Source of the DNA: Actinomycetota bacterium
GTDB lineage: Bacteria; Actinomycetota; Nitriliruptoria; Nitriliruptorales; JAHWKO01
Assembly (NCBI GenBank): GCA_019347855.1
Contig: JAHWKO010000015.1
Location: 1-34,592, forward strand
DNA length: 34,592 nt
Direction of reading: 5' to 3'
Positions 1-7,042 of the stretch are shown here, one piece after another. The translations under genes and the position numbers were made by a program. The notes under the pieces were generated by a model. The model searched no databases and had not been told where the DNA came from. It worked only from the letters and a program-made list of their open reading frames with translations. Each line of letters opens with the position of its first letter. Positions within the stretch are counted from its first letter, which is position 1.

Positions 1-450
1 GGGCAGCCGCGGCCCGTGGTGCTGGACGCGCGCGGACGGACCCCGGCGGACGCCGCGGTGGTCCGCGAGGGCGCCGTGGTGGTGACCGCCGCCGGCGCCC
101 CGGATGGCTGGCGCCGCGAGCTCGACGGCGCCGGGGTCGAGGTGGTCACCGTCCCCGGAGCCGGCGATGGCGAGGGTGTGGACGCGTCGGCGACGCTCGA
201 CGCGCTGTTCGCCCGGGACGTGCGCAGCGTGCTGTGCGAGGGTGGCCCCACCGTGGCCGGGGCGCTGCTCCGCGCGGGGCTCGTCGACCGTCTGGTCCTG
301 CACGTCGCCCCGGCCGTGTTGGCCGCCGACGGGCTGGCCGCGGTGGGGGGGCCGGCCCCGAGCCCCGCCATCCGTTGGCGGCTGGACACCACCACCCGGT
401 ACGGGCCCGACCTGGAACTGGAGCTCCGACCGATCCGCGACGGAGGATGA
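1..450 (+). CDS. ribD: RibD, C-terminal reductase domain (5' truncated by window edge)
   Basis: This is the tail of the bifunctional pyrimidine deaminase/reductase of riboflavin synthesis. The visible part is the reductase domain, which uses NADPH to reduce the ribosyl side chain of the deaminated pyrimidine. The reading frame is open from base 1, so the gene starts outside the window and the first GTG at 16 is internal. The stretch RPVVLDARGRTP matches the usual opening of the RibD reductase half, and VLCEGGPTVAGALLRAGLVD is the conserved substrate/cofactor segment near the C-terminus. The deaminase domain with its zinc site is not visible. The stop lies 4 bases before ribE, so the two are co-transcribed. 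Identity is firm from these motifs and from the ribE-ribBA-ribH genes that follow. Confidence 0.93.
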   Translation, partial: GQPRPVVLDARGRTPADAAVVREGAVVVTAAGAPDGWRRELDGAGVEVVTVPGAGDGEGVDASATLDALFARDVRSVLCEGGPTVAGALLRAGLVDRLVLHVAPAVLAADGLAAVGGPAPSPAIRWRLDTTTRYGPDLELELRPIRDGG

Positions 451-454
451 CCTG

Positions 455-1093
455 ATGTTCACCGGGATCGTCGAGGAGGTCGGCACCGTCCGTGAGCTCG
501 AGCGTCACGGACGACGCGCCCGCCTCACCATCGCCTGCCGGACCGTGGTCGAGGACGCCGTCCTGGGATCGTCCATCTCGGTCGCCGGGTGCTGCCTCAC
601 CGTCGCCGACCTGCATGACGGCGCGTTCGTTGCCGACCTCATGGCTGAGACCCTGCGGGCGACGGCCCTGGCCGAGCTCGCGGTCGGCGACCCGGTGAAC
701 CTCGAACGCCCCCTCGCCGCGGACGGACGGTTCGGAGGTCACGTCGTGCAGGGGCACGTCGACGGGGTGGGTACCGTGGTGGCACGAGAAGCCGAGCCCG
801 GCACGGTGTTCCTGTCGGTCCAGGCACCCCCCGAGGTCGCCGGCGATCTGGTCCCCAAGGGATCGGTCGCCGTGCAGGGGGTCAGCCTGACCGTTGTGGA
901 CATCGATGAGGACGTGTTCCGGGTGGGGCTGATCCCACACACCTGCGAGGTCACCACCCTGGGCGACCTCGAACCGGGCCACCGGGTGAACCTCGAAGCC
1001 GACATCATCGGGAAGTACGTGCGCCGGTACGTGAGCGAGATCGCGCAGGCGGAGGTCCGACGCCACCTGCAGCGAGGGAGCGGCGGACCGTGA
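455..1093 (+). CDS. ribE: Riboflavin synthase alpha chain
   Basis: This 212-residue protein catalyses the last step of riboflavin synthesis, the dismutation of two 6,7-dimethyl-8-ribityllumazine molecules. The start [10 protein letters not shown] is the canonical N-terminus of the family and fixes ATG 455; GGAGGATGACCTG supplies a ribosome site. The protein has two lumazine-binding repeats: the first covers roughly residues 1-90, and the second begins near [13 protein letters not shown] around residue 95. Length is typical (200-220). It ends in a GTGA overlap with ribBA, which implies translational coupling. In some naming schemes this gene is ribC. Confidence 0.97.
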   Translation: MFTGIVEEVGTVRELERHGRRARLTIACRTVVEDAVLGSSISVAGCCLTVADLHDGAFVADLMAETLRATALAELAVGDPVNLERPLAADGRFGGHVVQGHVDGVGTVVAREAEPGTVFLSVQAPPEVAGDLVPKGSVAVQGVSLTVVDIDEDVFRVGLIPHTCEVTTLGDLEPGHRVNLEADIIGKYVRRYVSEIAQAEVRRHLQRGSGGP

Positions 1094-2418
1094 GCGCAGA
1101 GGGCTTCGCGGACATCGACAGCGCGGTCGCGGCGATCCGTGAGGGCGGGATCGTCGTCGTCGTCGACGATGCGGACCGGGAGAACGAGGGCGACCTCATC
1201 ATGGCCGCTGAGCACGTCACGCCCGACGCGATCGCGTTCTTCGTGCGCCACACGAGCGGCGTGATCTGCATGCCCGTGGTGGGGAAGCGTCTGGACGAGC
1301 TGGAGCTCCCACTGATGGTGGCGGACAACACCGAGTCCCACCGCACCGCGTTCACGGTGTCGGTGGACGCCAGGGACGGGGTGTCGACCGGGATCAGCGC
1401 GGGGGATCGCGCCACCACGATCAGCCGCATCCTCGATCCGGACGCAGGCCCCGAGGATCTCGCCCGTCCCGGCCACATCTTCCCCTTGCGCTACCACGAG
1501 GGCGGGGTCCTGCGCCGGCCCGGCCACACCGAGGCCGCCGTCGACCTCGCGCGCCTGGCGGGTCTGTACCCGGCGGGCGTGCTGTGCGAGATCGTGAACG
1601 AGGACGGGTCGATGGCCCGGCTCCCGGAGCTGCGCGACTTCGCCCAGGAGCACGACCTCCCGTTGATCACGATCGCGGACCTGATCGCGTACCGCCGCGA
1701 CCGGGAGCGCCTCGTCAAGCGCGTCGTCGAGACGCGGATGCCGACCCCGTACGGGGACTGGCGGGCGATCGGCTACGAATCGCTCGCCGACGGGCTGAAC
1801 CACGTCGCGCTGGTCTACGGACCGGCCGAGGGGGCCGAGGATGTCCTCGTGCGCATGCATTCGGAGTGCCTCACCGGCGACGTGTTCCGGTCGCAGCGCT
1901 GCGACTGCGGGTCGCAGCTCGACCTCGCGATGGCCCGCATCTCCGAAGAGGGCGCTGGGGTCGTCGTGTACCTGCGCGGCCACGAGGGCCGCGGGATCGG
2001 CCTGATGCACAAGCTGCAGGCCTACCAGCTCCAGGACGAGGGCAAGGACACGGTCGAGGCGAACCTCGCGATGGGCCTGCCGGCGGACGCCCGCGACTAC
2101 GGCACCGGGGCGATGATCCTGGCCGACCTCGGCCTGTCGTCGCTGCGGCTGCTCACCAACAACCCGGCGAAGCGTGCGGGGCTCGAGGGTTTCGGGCTCG
2201 AGATCATCGACCGGGTCCCGCTCGAGGTCCGGTCCAACCCCGCCAACGCGTTCTACCTCGAGACCAAGGAACGCAAGCTCGGGCACGTCTTCACCGGTTC
2301 GGACGAGACCGTCGCGTCCACGGGGGTGGGGGACCTCGCCCGGCAGGCCGAGGTCGCCCGCGAGGGTCTCGCCTTCGCGCCCGTGGTGCCCGCCCGCCCG
2401 CAGGGTGACGGCACGTGA
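1090..2418 (+). CDS. ribBA: Bifunctional DHBP synthase / GTP cyclohydrolase II
   Basis: This 442-residue fusion supplies both precursors of lumazine. The N-terminal half (about 1-200) is 3,4-dihydroxy-2-butanone 4-phosphate synthase, recognised by the acidic metal-binding [12 protein letters not shown] and by HTSGVICMP. The C-terminal half (about 205-405) is GTP cyclohydrolase II, with the zinc cysteines in [19 protein letters not shown], the GHEGRGIGL loop and LLTNNPAKR. All key residues of both active sites appear present, so both halves should work. The GTG start overlaps the ribE stop by four bases, and the end overlaps ribH in the same way. The last ~35 residues are an Ala/Gly/Pro-rich tail of no clear function. 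Confidence 0.97.
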   Translation: MSAEGFADIDSAVAAIREGGIVVVVDDADRENEGDLIMAAEHVTPDAIAFFVRHTSGVICMPVVGKRLDELELPLMVADNTESHRTAFTVSVDARDGVSTGISAGDRATTISRILDPDAGPEDLARPGHIFPLRYHEGGVLRRPGHTEAAVDLARLAGLYPAGVLCEIVNEDGSMARLPELRDFAQEHDLPLITIADLIAYRRDRERLVKRVVETRMPTPYGDWRAIGYESLADGLNHVALVYGPAEGAEDVLVRMHSECLTGDVFRSQRCDCGSQLDLAMARISEEGAGVVVYLRGHEGRGIGLMHKLQAYQLQDEGKDTVEANLAMGLPADARDYGTGAMILADLGLSSLRLLTNNPAKRAGLEGFGLEIIDRVPLEVRSNPANAFYLETKERKLGHVFTGSDETVASTGVGDLARQAEVAREGLAFAPVVPARPQGDGT

Positions 2419-2903
2419 AGGAGGGGACCCCGGGGTTCTCCGGTGACATCGACGCGACGGGGCTGCACGCCGCCGTCGTCGCGGCGCGGTTCAACGCCGA
2501 CGTCGTCGAGCTCCTCGCCGAGGGCGCCGTCCACGCGCTGGTCGAACGGGGCGCGACGCAGGACGACATCCATGTCCACTGGGTCCCGGGCGCGTTCGAG
2601 CTGCCGGTCGTCGCTCGTCGGCTCGCCGCCACCGGCCGCTACGACCTGATCGTCACGTTGGGTGCGGTGATCCGGGGTGACACCCCCCACTTCGACTTCG
2701 TGGCGGGTGAAGCGGCTCGGGGGGTCGGCCAGGTCGCCTACGATCACGGCATCCCCGTCGCGTTCGGTGTCCTGACCACCGACACCCACGAGCAGGCCAT
2801 GGCGCGCGCTGGCGGGGGTCACGGCAACAAGGGGGCCGAGGCCGCGCTCGCCGCGATCGAGACCGCGAACCTCCTGGCCCGCATCGACACCGAGGACACC
2901 TGA
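2415..2903 (+). CDS. ribH: 6,7-dimethyl-8-ribityllumazine synthase
   Basis: This 162-residue protein joins the pyrimidine and butanone phosphate made by RibD and RibBA; the family forms pentamers or icosahedral shells. Motifs are the substrate site [49 protein letters not shown] with the catalytic His, and the C-terminal [16 protein letters not shown] 2415 is chosen because it overlaps the ribBA stop and gives the usual short N-terminus before the first strand. A strong AAGGAGG lies just downstream of this start rather than upstream, so initiation probably depends on coupling to ribBA. The stop overlaps the hisG ATG by one base (TGATG). Confidence 0.97.
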   Translation: MKEGTPGFSGDIDATGLHAAVVAARFNADVVELLAEGAVHALVERGATQDDIHVHWVPGAFELPVVARRLAATGRYDLIVTLGAVIRGDTPHFDFVAGEAARGVGQVAYDHGIPVAFGVLTTDTHEQAMARAGGGHGNKGAEAALAAIETANLLARIDTEDT

Positions 2904-3778
2904 TGCTGAAGTTCGTGATCCCGAAGGGCTCGCTCGAGGCCGCGACCCTCGAGCTGCTCCGCGACGCCGACCTGAAGCTGCACCGCTCCAGCGATCGCGA
3001 CTACTTCGGGCGCATCAACGACCCACGCATCGACGAGGTGGCGATCCTGCGACCGCAGGAGATCCCCCGGTACATCGAGGAGGGGTTCTTCGACCTCGGC
3101 ATCACGGGGCGGGACTGGATCGAGGAGACCTCCTCCGAGGTCGAGAGCCTGTGCGAGCTCGAGTACTCCAAGCGCACCTCCAACCCGATCCGGGTGGTCC
3201 TGGCCGTGCCGCAGGACTCCGACTGGGAGTCGGTCGAGGACCTGCCCGACGGGCTCAAGGTCTCCACCGAGCTCCCCGAGCTCACCAAGCGCTTCTTCGA
3301 GGACCGGGGCAAGAAGGTCCGGGTGTTCCTGTCCTACGGCGCGACCGAGGCGAAGGTCGGCAACATCGTGGACGCGTGCGTCGATGTCACCGAGACCGGG
3401 TCGACCCTGCGCAAGAACGGTCTGAAGATCATCGGCGAGCTGCTGGTGTCCCGCACCGAGCTGATCGCCAACCCGCAGGCAGCCCAGGACCCCGAGAAGC
3501 GCGTTGCGATGGAGGACATCCGCACGCTCCTCCTCGGCGCGATCGACGCTCGGGGACGGGTGCTGCTGAAGCTGAACGTCGGCGCCGAGGACCTCGAGTC
3601 GGTGCTGGACGTGCTGCCGAGCCTGCGATCGCCCACGATCAACCAGCTCGCACACGAGGACGGCTACGCCGTCGAGACGGTCGTCGAGACCGACGGCGTG
3701 AACCGGCTGATCCCCGAGCTAAAGGCCCGTGGCGCATCGGGGATCCTCGAGGTCCCGATCACCAAGATCGTGGGCTGA
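2903..3778 (+). CDS. hisG: ATP phosphoribosyltransferase, long form
   Basis: HisG catalyses the first step of histidine synthesis, condensing ATP and PRPP. At 291 residues it is the long form, with a C-terminal ACT-like regulatory domain (about 215-291, ending GASGILEVPITKIVG), so it should not need the HisZ partner. Conserved segments include IPKGSLEAATLELL at the start, DLGITGRDWI, and the PRPP-binding stretch VDVTETGSTLRKNGL. The start overlaps the ribH stop, so it is the last gene of the riboflavin operon. In several actinobacteria hisE sits between ribH and hisG; here there is no room for it. A strong hairpin follows 28 bases after the stop. Feedback control by histidine is expected from family knowledge. 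Confidence 0.97.
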   Translation: MLKFVIPKGSLEAATLELLRDADLKLHRSSDRDYFGRINDPRIDEVAILRPQEIPRYIEEGFFDLGITGRDWIEETSSEVESLCELEYSKRTSNPIRVVLAVPQDSDWESVEDLPDGLKVSTELPELTKRFFEDRGKKVRVFLSYGATEAKVGNIVDACVDVTETGSTLRKNGLKIIGELLVSRTELIANPQAAQDPEKRVAMEDIRTLLLGAIDARGRVLLKLNVGAEDLESVLDVLPSLRSPTINQLAHEDGYAVETVVETDGVNRLIPELKARGASGILEVPITKIVG

Positions 3779-3805
3779 CCGTCGATCGTGGGTGACCGTC
3801 CCCAT

Positions 3806-3836
3806 GACGCTCAGCCCGGGAGGTCCCGGGAGCGTC
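3806..3836 (+). terminator. Stem-loop terminator candidate after hisG
   Basis: GACGCT pairs with AGCGTC, and inside that CCCGGG pairs with CCCGGG around an AGGT loop, with a three-base bulge (CAG) on the left side. The stem is about 12 G/C-rich pairs but no T-tract follows, as is common for actinobacterial terminators. It closes the rib-hisG transcript, or attenuates read-through into the next small gene. Confidence 0.55.
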
Positions 3837-3869
3837 TGTAGGATGCCGTTGACCGCTCAGGAGGAACCC

Positions 3870-4154
3870 GTGCGACGGACCGTGTTCATCACCGCAACCA
3901 CCGTGGTGCTCGCCGTGCTGCAAGCCCTGCCCGTCCTCGCGGCCGAAGGCGGGGGTGGGGCCGAGATCGCGAAGGGCTCCGCGCAGGGGATCCTGCTCGC
4001 GTTCGTCTTCGGCATCCTCACCGGCACCGCCGTCACGATCCACGCCTACCGTGGGGCGCGGTTCGGCGAGGAGCCCGCCCACCACGAGCACGCCGACGAC
4101 ATCCGACAGGGCATGGCCGAGTACGAGCCCGAGGTCCCGAGCGGGACCACCTGA
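3870..4154 (+). CDS. Small membrane protein, unknown function
   Basis: I do not recognise this 94-residue protein. GTG 3870 is chosen because CAGGAGG lies just upstream and it places a signal-like hydrophobic segment at the N-terminus (about residues 4-25, MRRTVFITATTVVLAVLQALPVLAAEG with an Ala-rich cleavage-like site in LAAEG). A second hydrophobic helix runs from about 37 to 58 (GILLAFVFGILTGTAVTIHAY). The C-terminal third is hydrophilic with HHEHADD and many acidic residues. It could be a two-helix membrane protein or a cleaved protein with one helix. It lies between the hisG hairpin and the DUF1844-like gene, with 36 bases to the latter, so the two may be co-transcribed. Confidence 0.65.
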   Translation: MRRTVFITATTVVLAVLQALPVLAAEGGGGAEIAKGSAQGILLAFVFGILTGTAVTIHAYRGARFGEEPAHHEHADDIRQGMAEYEPEVPSGTT

Positions 4155-4190
4155 GCATCTGACCCTCCGCACGCGACGCCTGGGAACACC

Positions 4191-4739
4191 GTGAGCGACG
4201 CCAACATCCCGCAGGACCTGCCCGGCGCCGGGGCGCAGCCTGGCCCGGGTGCGCAGCCTGGCCCCGCCGGACAACCCGGCCCGGCCGGACAGCCCGGCCA
4301 GGGCCGCCAACCGACGGAGGAGGAGGTGCGCCAGTACCTCGCGCAGCTCCGACAGACCGATGTCACCGAGATCGTCGCGCAGGCGTTCTCGATGCTCGCC
4401 AGCGGCGCTGAGGTCAAGCTCGGCCGGCGTGACGGCCGGTTGCTGATCGACGCGGCTGCCGCGCTCGCCGAGGTGGTGGGCCCCAAGCTCGACGAGCGCC
4501 TCGCCGAGCAGATGGAGCAGGCGCTGTCACAGCTGCGCGAGGGACAGACCGACGCCGAGGGGCAACTGAACGAGCTCCGCGAGGAGGGCAAGCTGCCCGA
4601 GGACGAGGAGGGCGACCTCCCCCGCGAGGGCCGCGCCAGCGCCCCCGACCCCCCCGCCGAAGCGCAGGCCCCCGGCCAGCAGCCGCCGCAGCAGCGCGGT
4701 AGCTCCCCGAGCGACCGCCTCTGGGTGCCTGGCCGCTGA
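4191..4739 (+). CDS. DUF1844-like protein upstream of infC
   Basis: This 182-residue protein has three parts. Residues 10-45 are a Gly/Pro/Gln/Ala repeat (GAQPGPGAQPGPAGQPGPAG). Residues about 50-115 form a helical core, VTEIVAQAFSMLASGAEVKL then RDGRLLIDAAAALAEVVGPKL, which resembles the DUF1844 domain commonly found next to infC in actinobacteria. The C-terminal region is acidic and then Pro/Gln-rich. No catalytic motif is visible and the function is unknown. The GTG start lacks a clear ribosome site. Its position immediately upstream of the infC cluster supports the family assignment, which I make from memory of the motif and context, not from an alignment. Confidence 0.7.
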   Translation: MSDANIPQDLPGAGAQPGPGAQPGPAGQPGPAGQPGQGRQPTEEEVRQYLAQLRQTDVTEIVAQAFSMLASGAEVKLGRRDGRLLIDAAAALAEVVGPKLDERLAEQMEQALSQLREGQTDAEGQLNELREEGKLPEDEEGDLPREGRASAPDPPAEAQAPGQQPPQQRGSSPSDRLWVPGR

Positions 4740-5004
4740 CCCGAGCCCGGGTCCAGGCGCCGCCCTGACGGCCTGACCGGCTGGCGGTCGCTGCCTGCCG
4801 ACCTCGCTGGTAGCCTCGTCGGACAACCGAACAGCAAGTGGAGGCCGCCTCGCCTCCCACCCGACGGGTCAGCTCGATCGGGTCCCACGCTCCGGCCGGC
4901 CCGTCCGGCCCTGCGTCGGCATCGGCGGCCACGTGGCCGCCGTTCTCACGTTCCAGACCGCATCACACGCATCAGACCAGTCACCAGGTCGAGGAGGAGC
5001 CAGC
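4740..5004 (+). promoter_or_regulatory. infC operon promoter region and structured leader
   Basis: This 265-base gene-free stretch precedes the AUC start of infC. A TAGCCT at 4811-4816 could be a -10 element; I see no convincing -35. Downstream are a GGCCGG/CCGGCC stem-loop (4894-4910), possible longer pairing of CCGACG (4861) with CGTCGG (4914), and then a perfect 20-base palindrome at 4923-4942 (8-pair stem, ACGT loop) followed by TTCTC. This layout suits an attenuator or ribosomal-protein-sensing leader for infC-rpmI-rplT. In other bacteria this operon is controlled by IF3 or L20; that this leader does so is inference. Confidence 0.5.
4923..4942 (+). terminator. Perfect palindromic hairpin in infC leader (possible attenuator)
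   Basis: CGGCGGCC, loop ACGT, GGCCGCCG forms eight G/C pairs without mismatch, followed by TTCTCACGTTCC. It sits 62 bases before the infC start codon and overlaps no gene. Possible roles are an attenuator or a protein-binding palindrome. Confidence 0.45.
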
Positions 5005-5529
5005 ATCAACGAAGACGACCCGCGCATGAACGAGGAGATCCGCGAACGGGAGGTCCGCCTGATCGGACCCGATGGCGACCAGATCGGCATCGTCCCGCTC
5101 GCGGAGGCCCTGCGGTTCGCCCGAGAGCAGGATCTCGACCTGGTCGAGGTCGCGGCCGAAGCACAACCGGTCGTGGCCCGCGTGATGGACTACGGCAAGC
5201 ACAAGTACCAGCAGGCCCAGAAGGAGAAGGAAGCCCGCAAGAAGCAGAGCCGCATCGAGGTCAAGGAGATCAAGATGCGGCCGAAGATCTCGGACAACGA
5301 CTACGGCACCAAAGCCGGGCACGTGGAGCGCTTCCTGAGGGACGGCGCGAAGGTCCGCGCGACCATCATGTTCCGCGGCCGCGAGGTGACCCATCCCGAG
5401 ATCGGCAAGCGCCTCCTCGACCGGTTGGCCGAGGACATGGAGGAACTGGCGACGGTGGAGTCCACCCCCTTGGTGGACGGGCGCAACATGGTGATGGTGC
5501 TGGCCCCCAAGAAGGACGCATCCGAGTAG
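5005..5529 (+). CDS. infC: Translation initiation factor IF-3, AUC start
   Basis: IF3 binds the 30S subunit, prevents premature 50S joining and proofreads the start codon and initiator tRNA. The 174-residue product has the N-domain segment INEEIREREVRLIG-like (here MNEEIREREVRLIGPDGDQ), the linker with MDYGKHKYQQ and a lysine-rich helix, and the C-domain with VKEIKMRPKI and IMFRGREVTHPEIG. The best start is ATC 5005-5007: GAGGAGG at 4991-4997 is correctly spaced from it, and it gives the family N-terminus. GTG 4933 would add 24 unlikely residues spanning the leader palindrome, and ATG 5026 would remove conserved ones. A rare AUU/AUC start lets IF3 repress its own translation in other bacteria. 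It heads infC-rpmI-rplT. Confidence 0.93.
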   Translation: MNEDDPRMNEEIREREVRLIGPDGDQIGIVPLAEALRFAREQDLDLVEVAAEAQPVVARVMDYGKHKYQQAQKEKEARKKQSRIEVKEIKMRPKISDNDYGTKAGHVERFLRDGAKVRATIMFRGREVTHPEIGKRLLDRLAEDMEELATVESTPLVDGRNMVMVLAPKKDASE

Positions 5530-5585
5530 CCGCACCGTCCGCAAGACTGACAGATGGACGCCGACGACACGGAAGGTGTCGAGCG

Positions 5586-5777
5586 ATGAAGCAGAAGACG
5601 CACAGTGGCGCCAAGAAGCGCTTCAAGGTCACGAAGAACGGCAAGGTGCGGTCGCGCCGCAAGAACCGCGCCCACCTGCTCGAGAAGAAGAGCAGCTCGC
5701 GCAAGCGGCGGCTCAAGGGCTACGACACCCTCGAGAACACCCCCGCCAAGCGGGTCAAGAACCTGCTGAACGAGTAG
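5586..5777 (+). CDS. rpmI: 50S ribosomal protein L35
   Basis: This 63-residue, strongly basic protein is a structural part of the large ribosomal subunit. MKQKTHSGAKKRFKVTKNGKV is the standard L35 start, and KNRAHLLEKKSSSRKRRLK with the C-terminal VKNLLNE completes the family pattern at its usual length. A GGAAGG-type ribosome site lies 10-15 bases upstream. It sits 56 bases after infC and 90 before rplT, the usual order, and is transcribed with both. Confidence 0.97.
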   Translation: MKQKTHSGAKKRFKVTKNGKVRSRRKNRAHLLEKKSSSRKRRLKGYDTLENTPAKRVKNLLNE

Positions 5778-5867
5778 CCAGGAACGAGGATGACGCCCCT
5801 CGAGCGTCTCCCCTGCGCGGATCCGACCGCGCCCGTACCGCCCCGTACCACCTGTAGGAGGACCCCC

Positions 5868-6242
5868 ATGGCCCGCGTCAAGCGAGGCGTACACGGCAAG
5901 AAGAAGCACCGCGAGATCCTGGAGCGTGCGAAGGGGTTCCGCGGTGCCCGCAGCCGCCGCTTCAAGGTCGCCAAGGAAGCGGTCATGCACGCCGAGCGGT
6001 ACGCCTACCGCGACCGGCGGCAGCGCAAGCGCGACTTCCGCCGGCTCTGGATCACCCGCATCAACGCGGCGTCACGCCAGCGGGGGCTGTCCTACAGCCG
6101 GTTCATGCACGGCCTGAAGCTCGCGCAGGTCGATGTCGACCGCAAGAACCTCGCCGACCTCGCGGTGCGCGATCCCGGCACCTTCGGTGAGCTGGTGGAC
6201 GTCGCCCGCAACGCGTTGGACCAGGAGCAGAAGGCCAGCTGA
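5868..6242 (+). CDS. rplT: 50S ribosomal protein L20
   Basis: This 124-residue basic protein binds 23S rRNA early in 50S assembly. [24 protein letters not shown] is close to the canonical start; [24 protein letters not shown] and [11 protein letters not shown] are conserved rRNA-binding and C-domain segments. ATG 5868 follows GTAGGAGGA with good spacing, so the frame open further upstream is not used. L20 is the autogenous repressor of this operon in some bacteria. It ends five bases before the methyltransferase start. Confidence 0.98.
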   Translation: MARVKRGVHGKKKHREILERAKGFRGARSRRFKVAKEAVMHAERYAYRDRRQRKRDFRRLWITRINAASRQRGLSYSRFMHGLKLAQVDVDRKNLADLAVRDPGTFGELVDVARNALDQEQKAS

Positions 6243-6247
6243 CCGAG

Positions 6248-7042
6248 GTGGATCCGGACGTCCACTCGACCGCCAACCGGCGGGTCAAGGCCGCCGCGGG
6301 GCTGTCGCGACGCAAGGAACGCGACCAGCAGGGCCGCTACCTGATCGAGGGACCCCGGTACGTCGCCGACCTCATCGGTGGCGGGGACATCGTCGAGGTG
6401 TTCGCGACCCCAGAGGCGGCCGCGCAGCTGCCCGACGCCCCGGTCCCGGTCACGACGGTCACCGACGAGGTCCTCGACAAGCTCGCGGACAGCGTCACCC
6501 CCCAGGGGGTGGTGGCGGTGGCACGGCAGCGTCGCGCCGAGCTCGAGGACGTGGTCGGCACCGGGACGTTGGTGGTCCTGTGCGGGGTCTCGGATCCCGG
6601 CAACGCCGGCGCCATCGTGCGCACCGCCACCGCCGCTGGCGCGGCGGGCGTCGTGTTCGCGCGGGGATCGGTCGATCCGTGGAACCCCAAGGCCGTCCGG
6701 GCATCCGCTGGGTCCGTCGCCCGGGTCCCGCTGGTCGTCGACGTCGATCCGAGGGCCGTGATCGGAGCGTGCCGTGCCCGGGGACAGCGGTGCCTCGCGC
6801 TTGACCCGTCCGCGGACGTGGACGTCGAGCGGTCGGATGTCCTGAGCCCGCCCGTCGCCATGTTCTTCGGGAACGAGGCACACGGACTGGACGTCGAGGT
6901 GCTGCGCGCCGTGGACCTCGTCGCGCGGGTGCCCGTGTACGGGCCGGTGGAGTCCCTAAACTTGGCCGCAGCCGTGGCGGTCGCGGTGTACGCGGCCGCG
7001 CGGGTCACGCGCGGCCAGGGGACGGTGGAGGAGACCCGATGA
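6248..7042 (+). CDS. TrmH/SpoU-family rRNA 2'-O-methyltransferase
   Basis: This 264-residue SPOUT enzyme would transfer a methyl group from SAM to a ribose 2'-OH, probably in 23S rRNA. The N-terminal part (about 1-95) contains the substrate-binding region with RKERDQQGRYLIEGPRYV. The catalytic domain has motif 1 DPGNAGAIVRTATAAGA, motif 2 FFGNEAHGLDVEVL and motif 3 VPVYGPVESLNLAAAVAVAVY, which builds the trefoil knot. The length suits the TsnR/RlmB-like group; the exact target nucleotide cannot be read from sequence. The position after rplT and before a kinase and pheS is conserved in actinobacteria. It overlaps the kinase by an ATGA junction. The GTG start is only five bases after rplT, so it is translated by coupling. 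Confidence 0.92.
   Translation: MDPDVHSTANRRVKAAAGLSRRKERDQQGRYLIEGPRYVADLIGGGDIVEVFATPEAAAQLPDAPVPVTTVTDEVLDKLADSVTPQGVVAVARQRRAELEDVVGTGTLVVLCGVSDPGNAGAIVRTATAAGAAGVVFARGSVDPWNPKAVRASAGSVARVPLVVDVDPRAVIGACRARGQRCLALDPSADVDVERSDVLSPPVAMFFGNEAHGLDVEVLRAVDLVARVPVYGPVESLNLAAAVAVAVYAAARVTRGQGTVEETR

Noticed and set aside
4923..4942. Palindrome as coding part of an infC product starting at GTG 4933
   Set aside because: The start would fall in the middle of the palindrome, has no ribosome site, and adds residues not typical of IF3.
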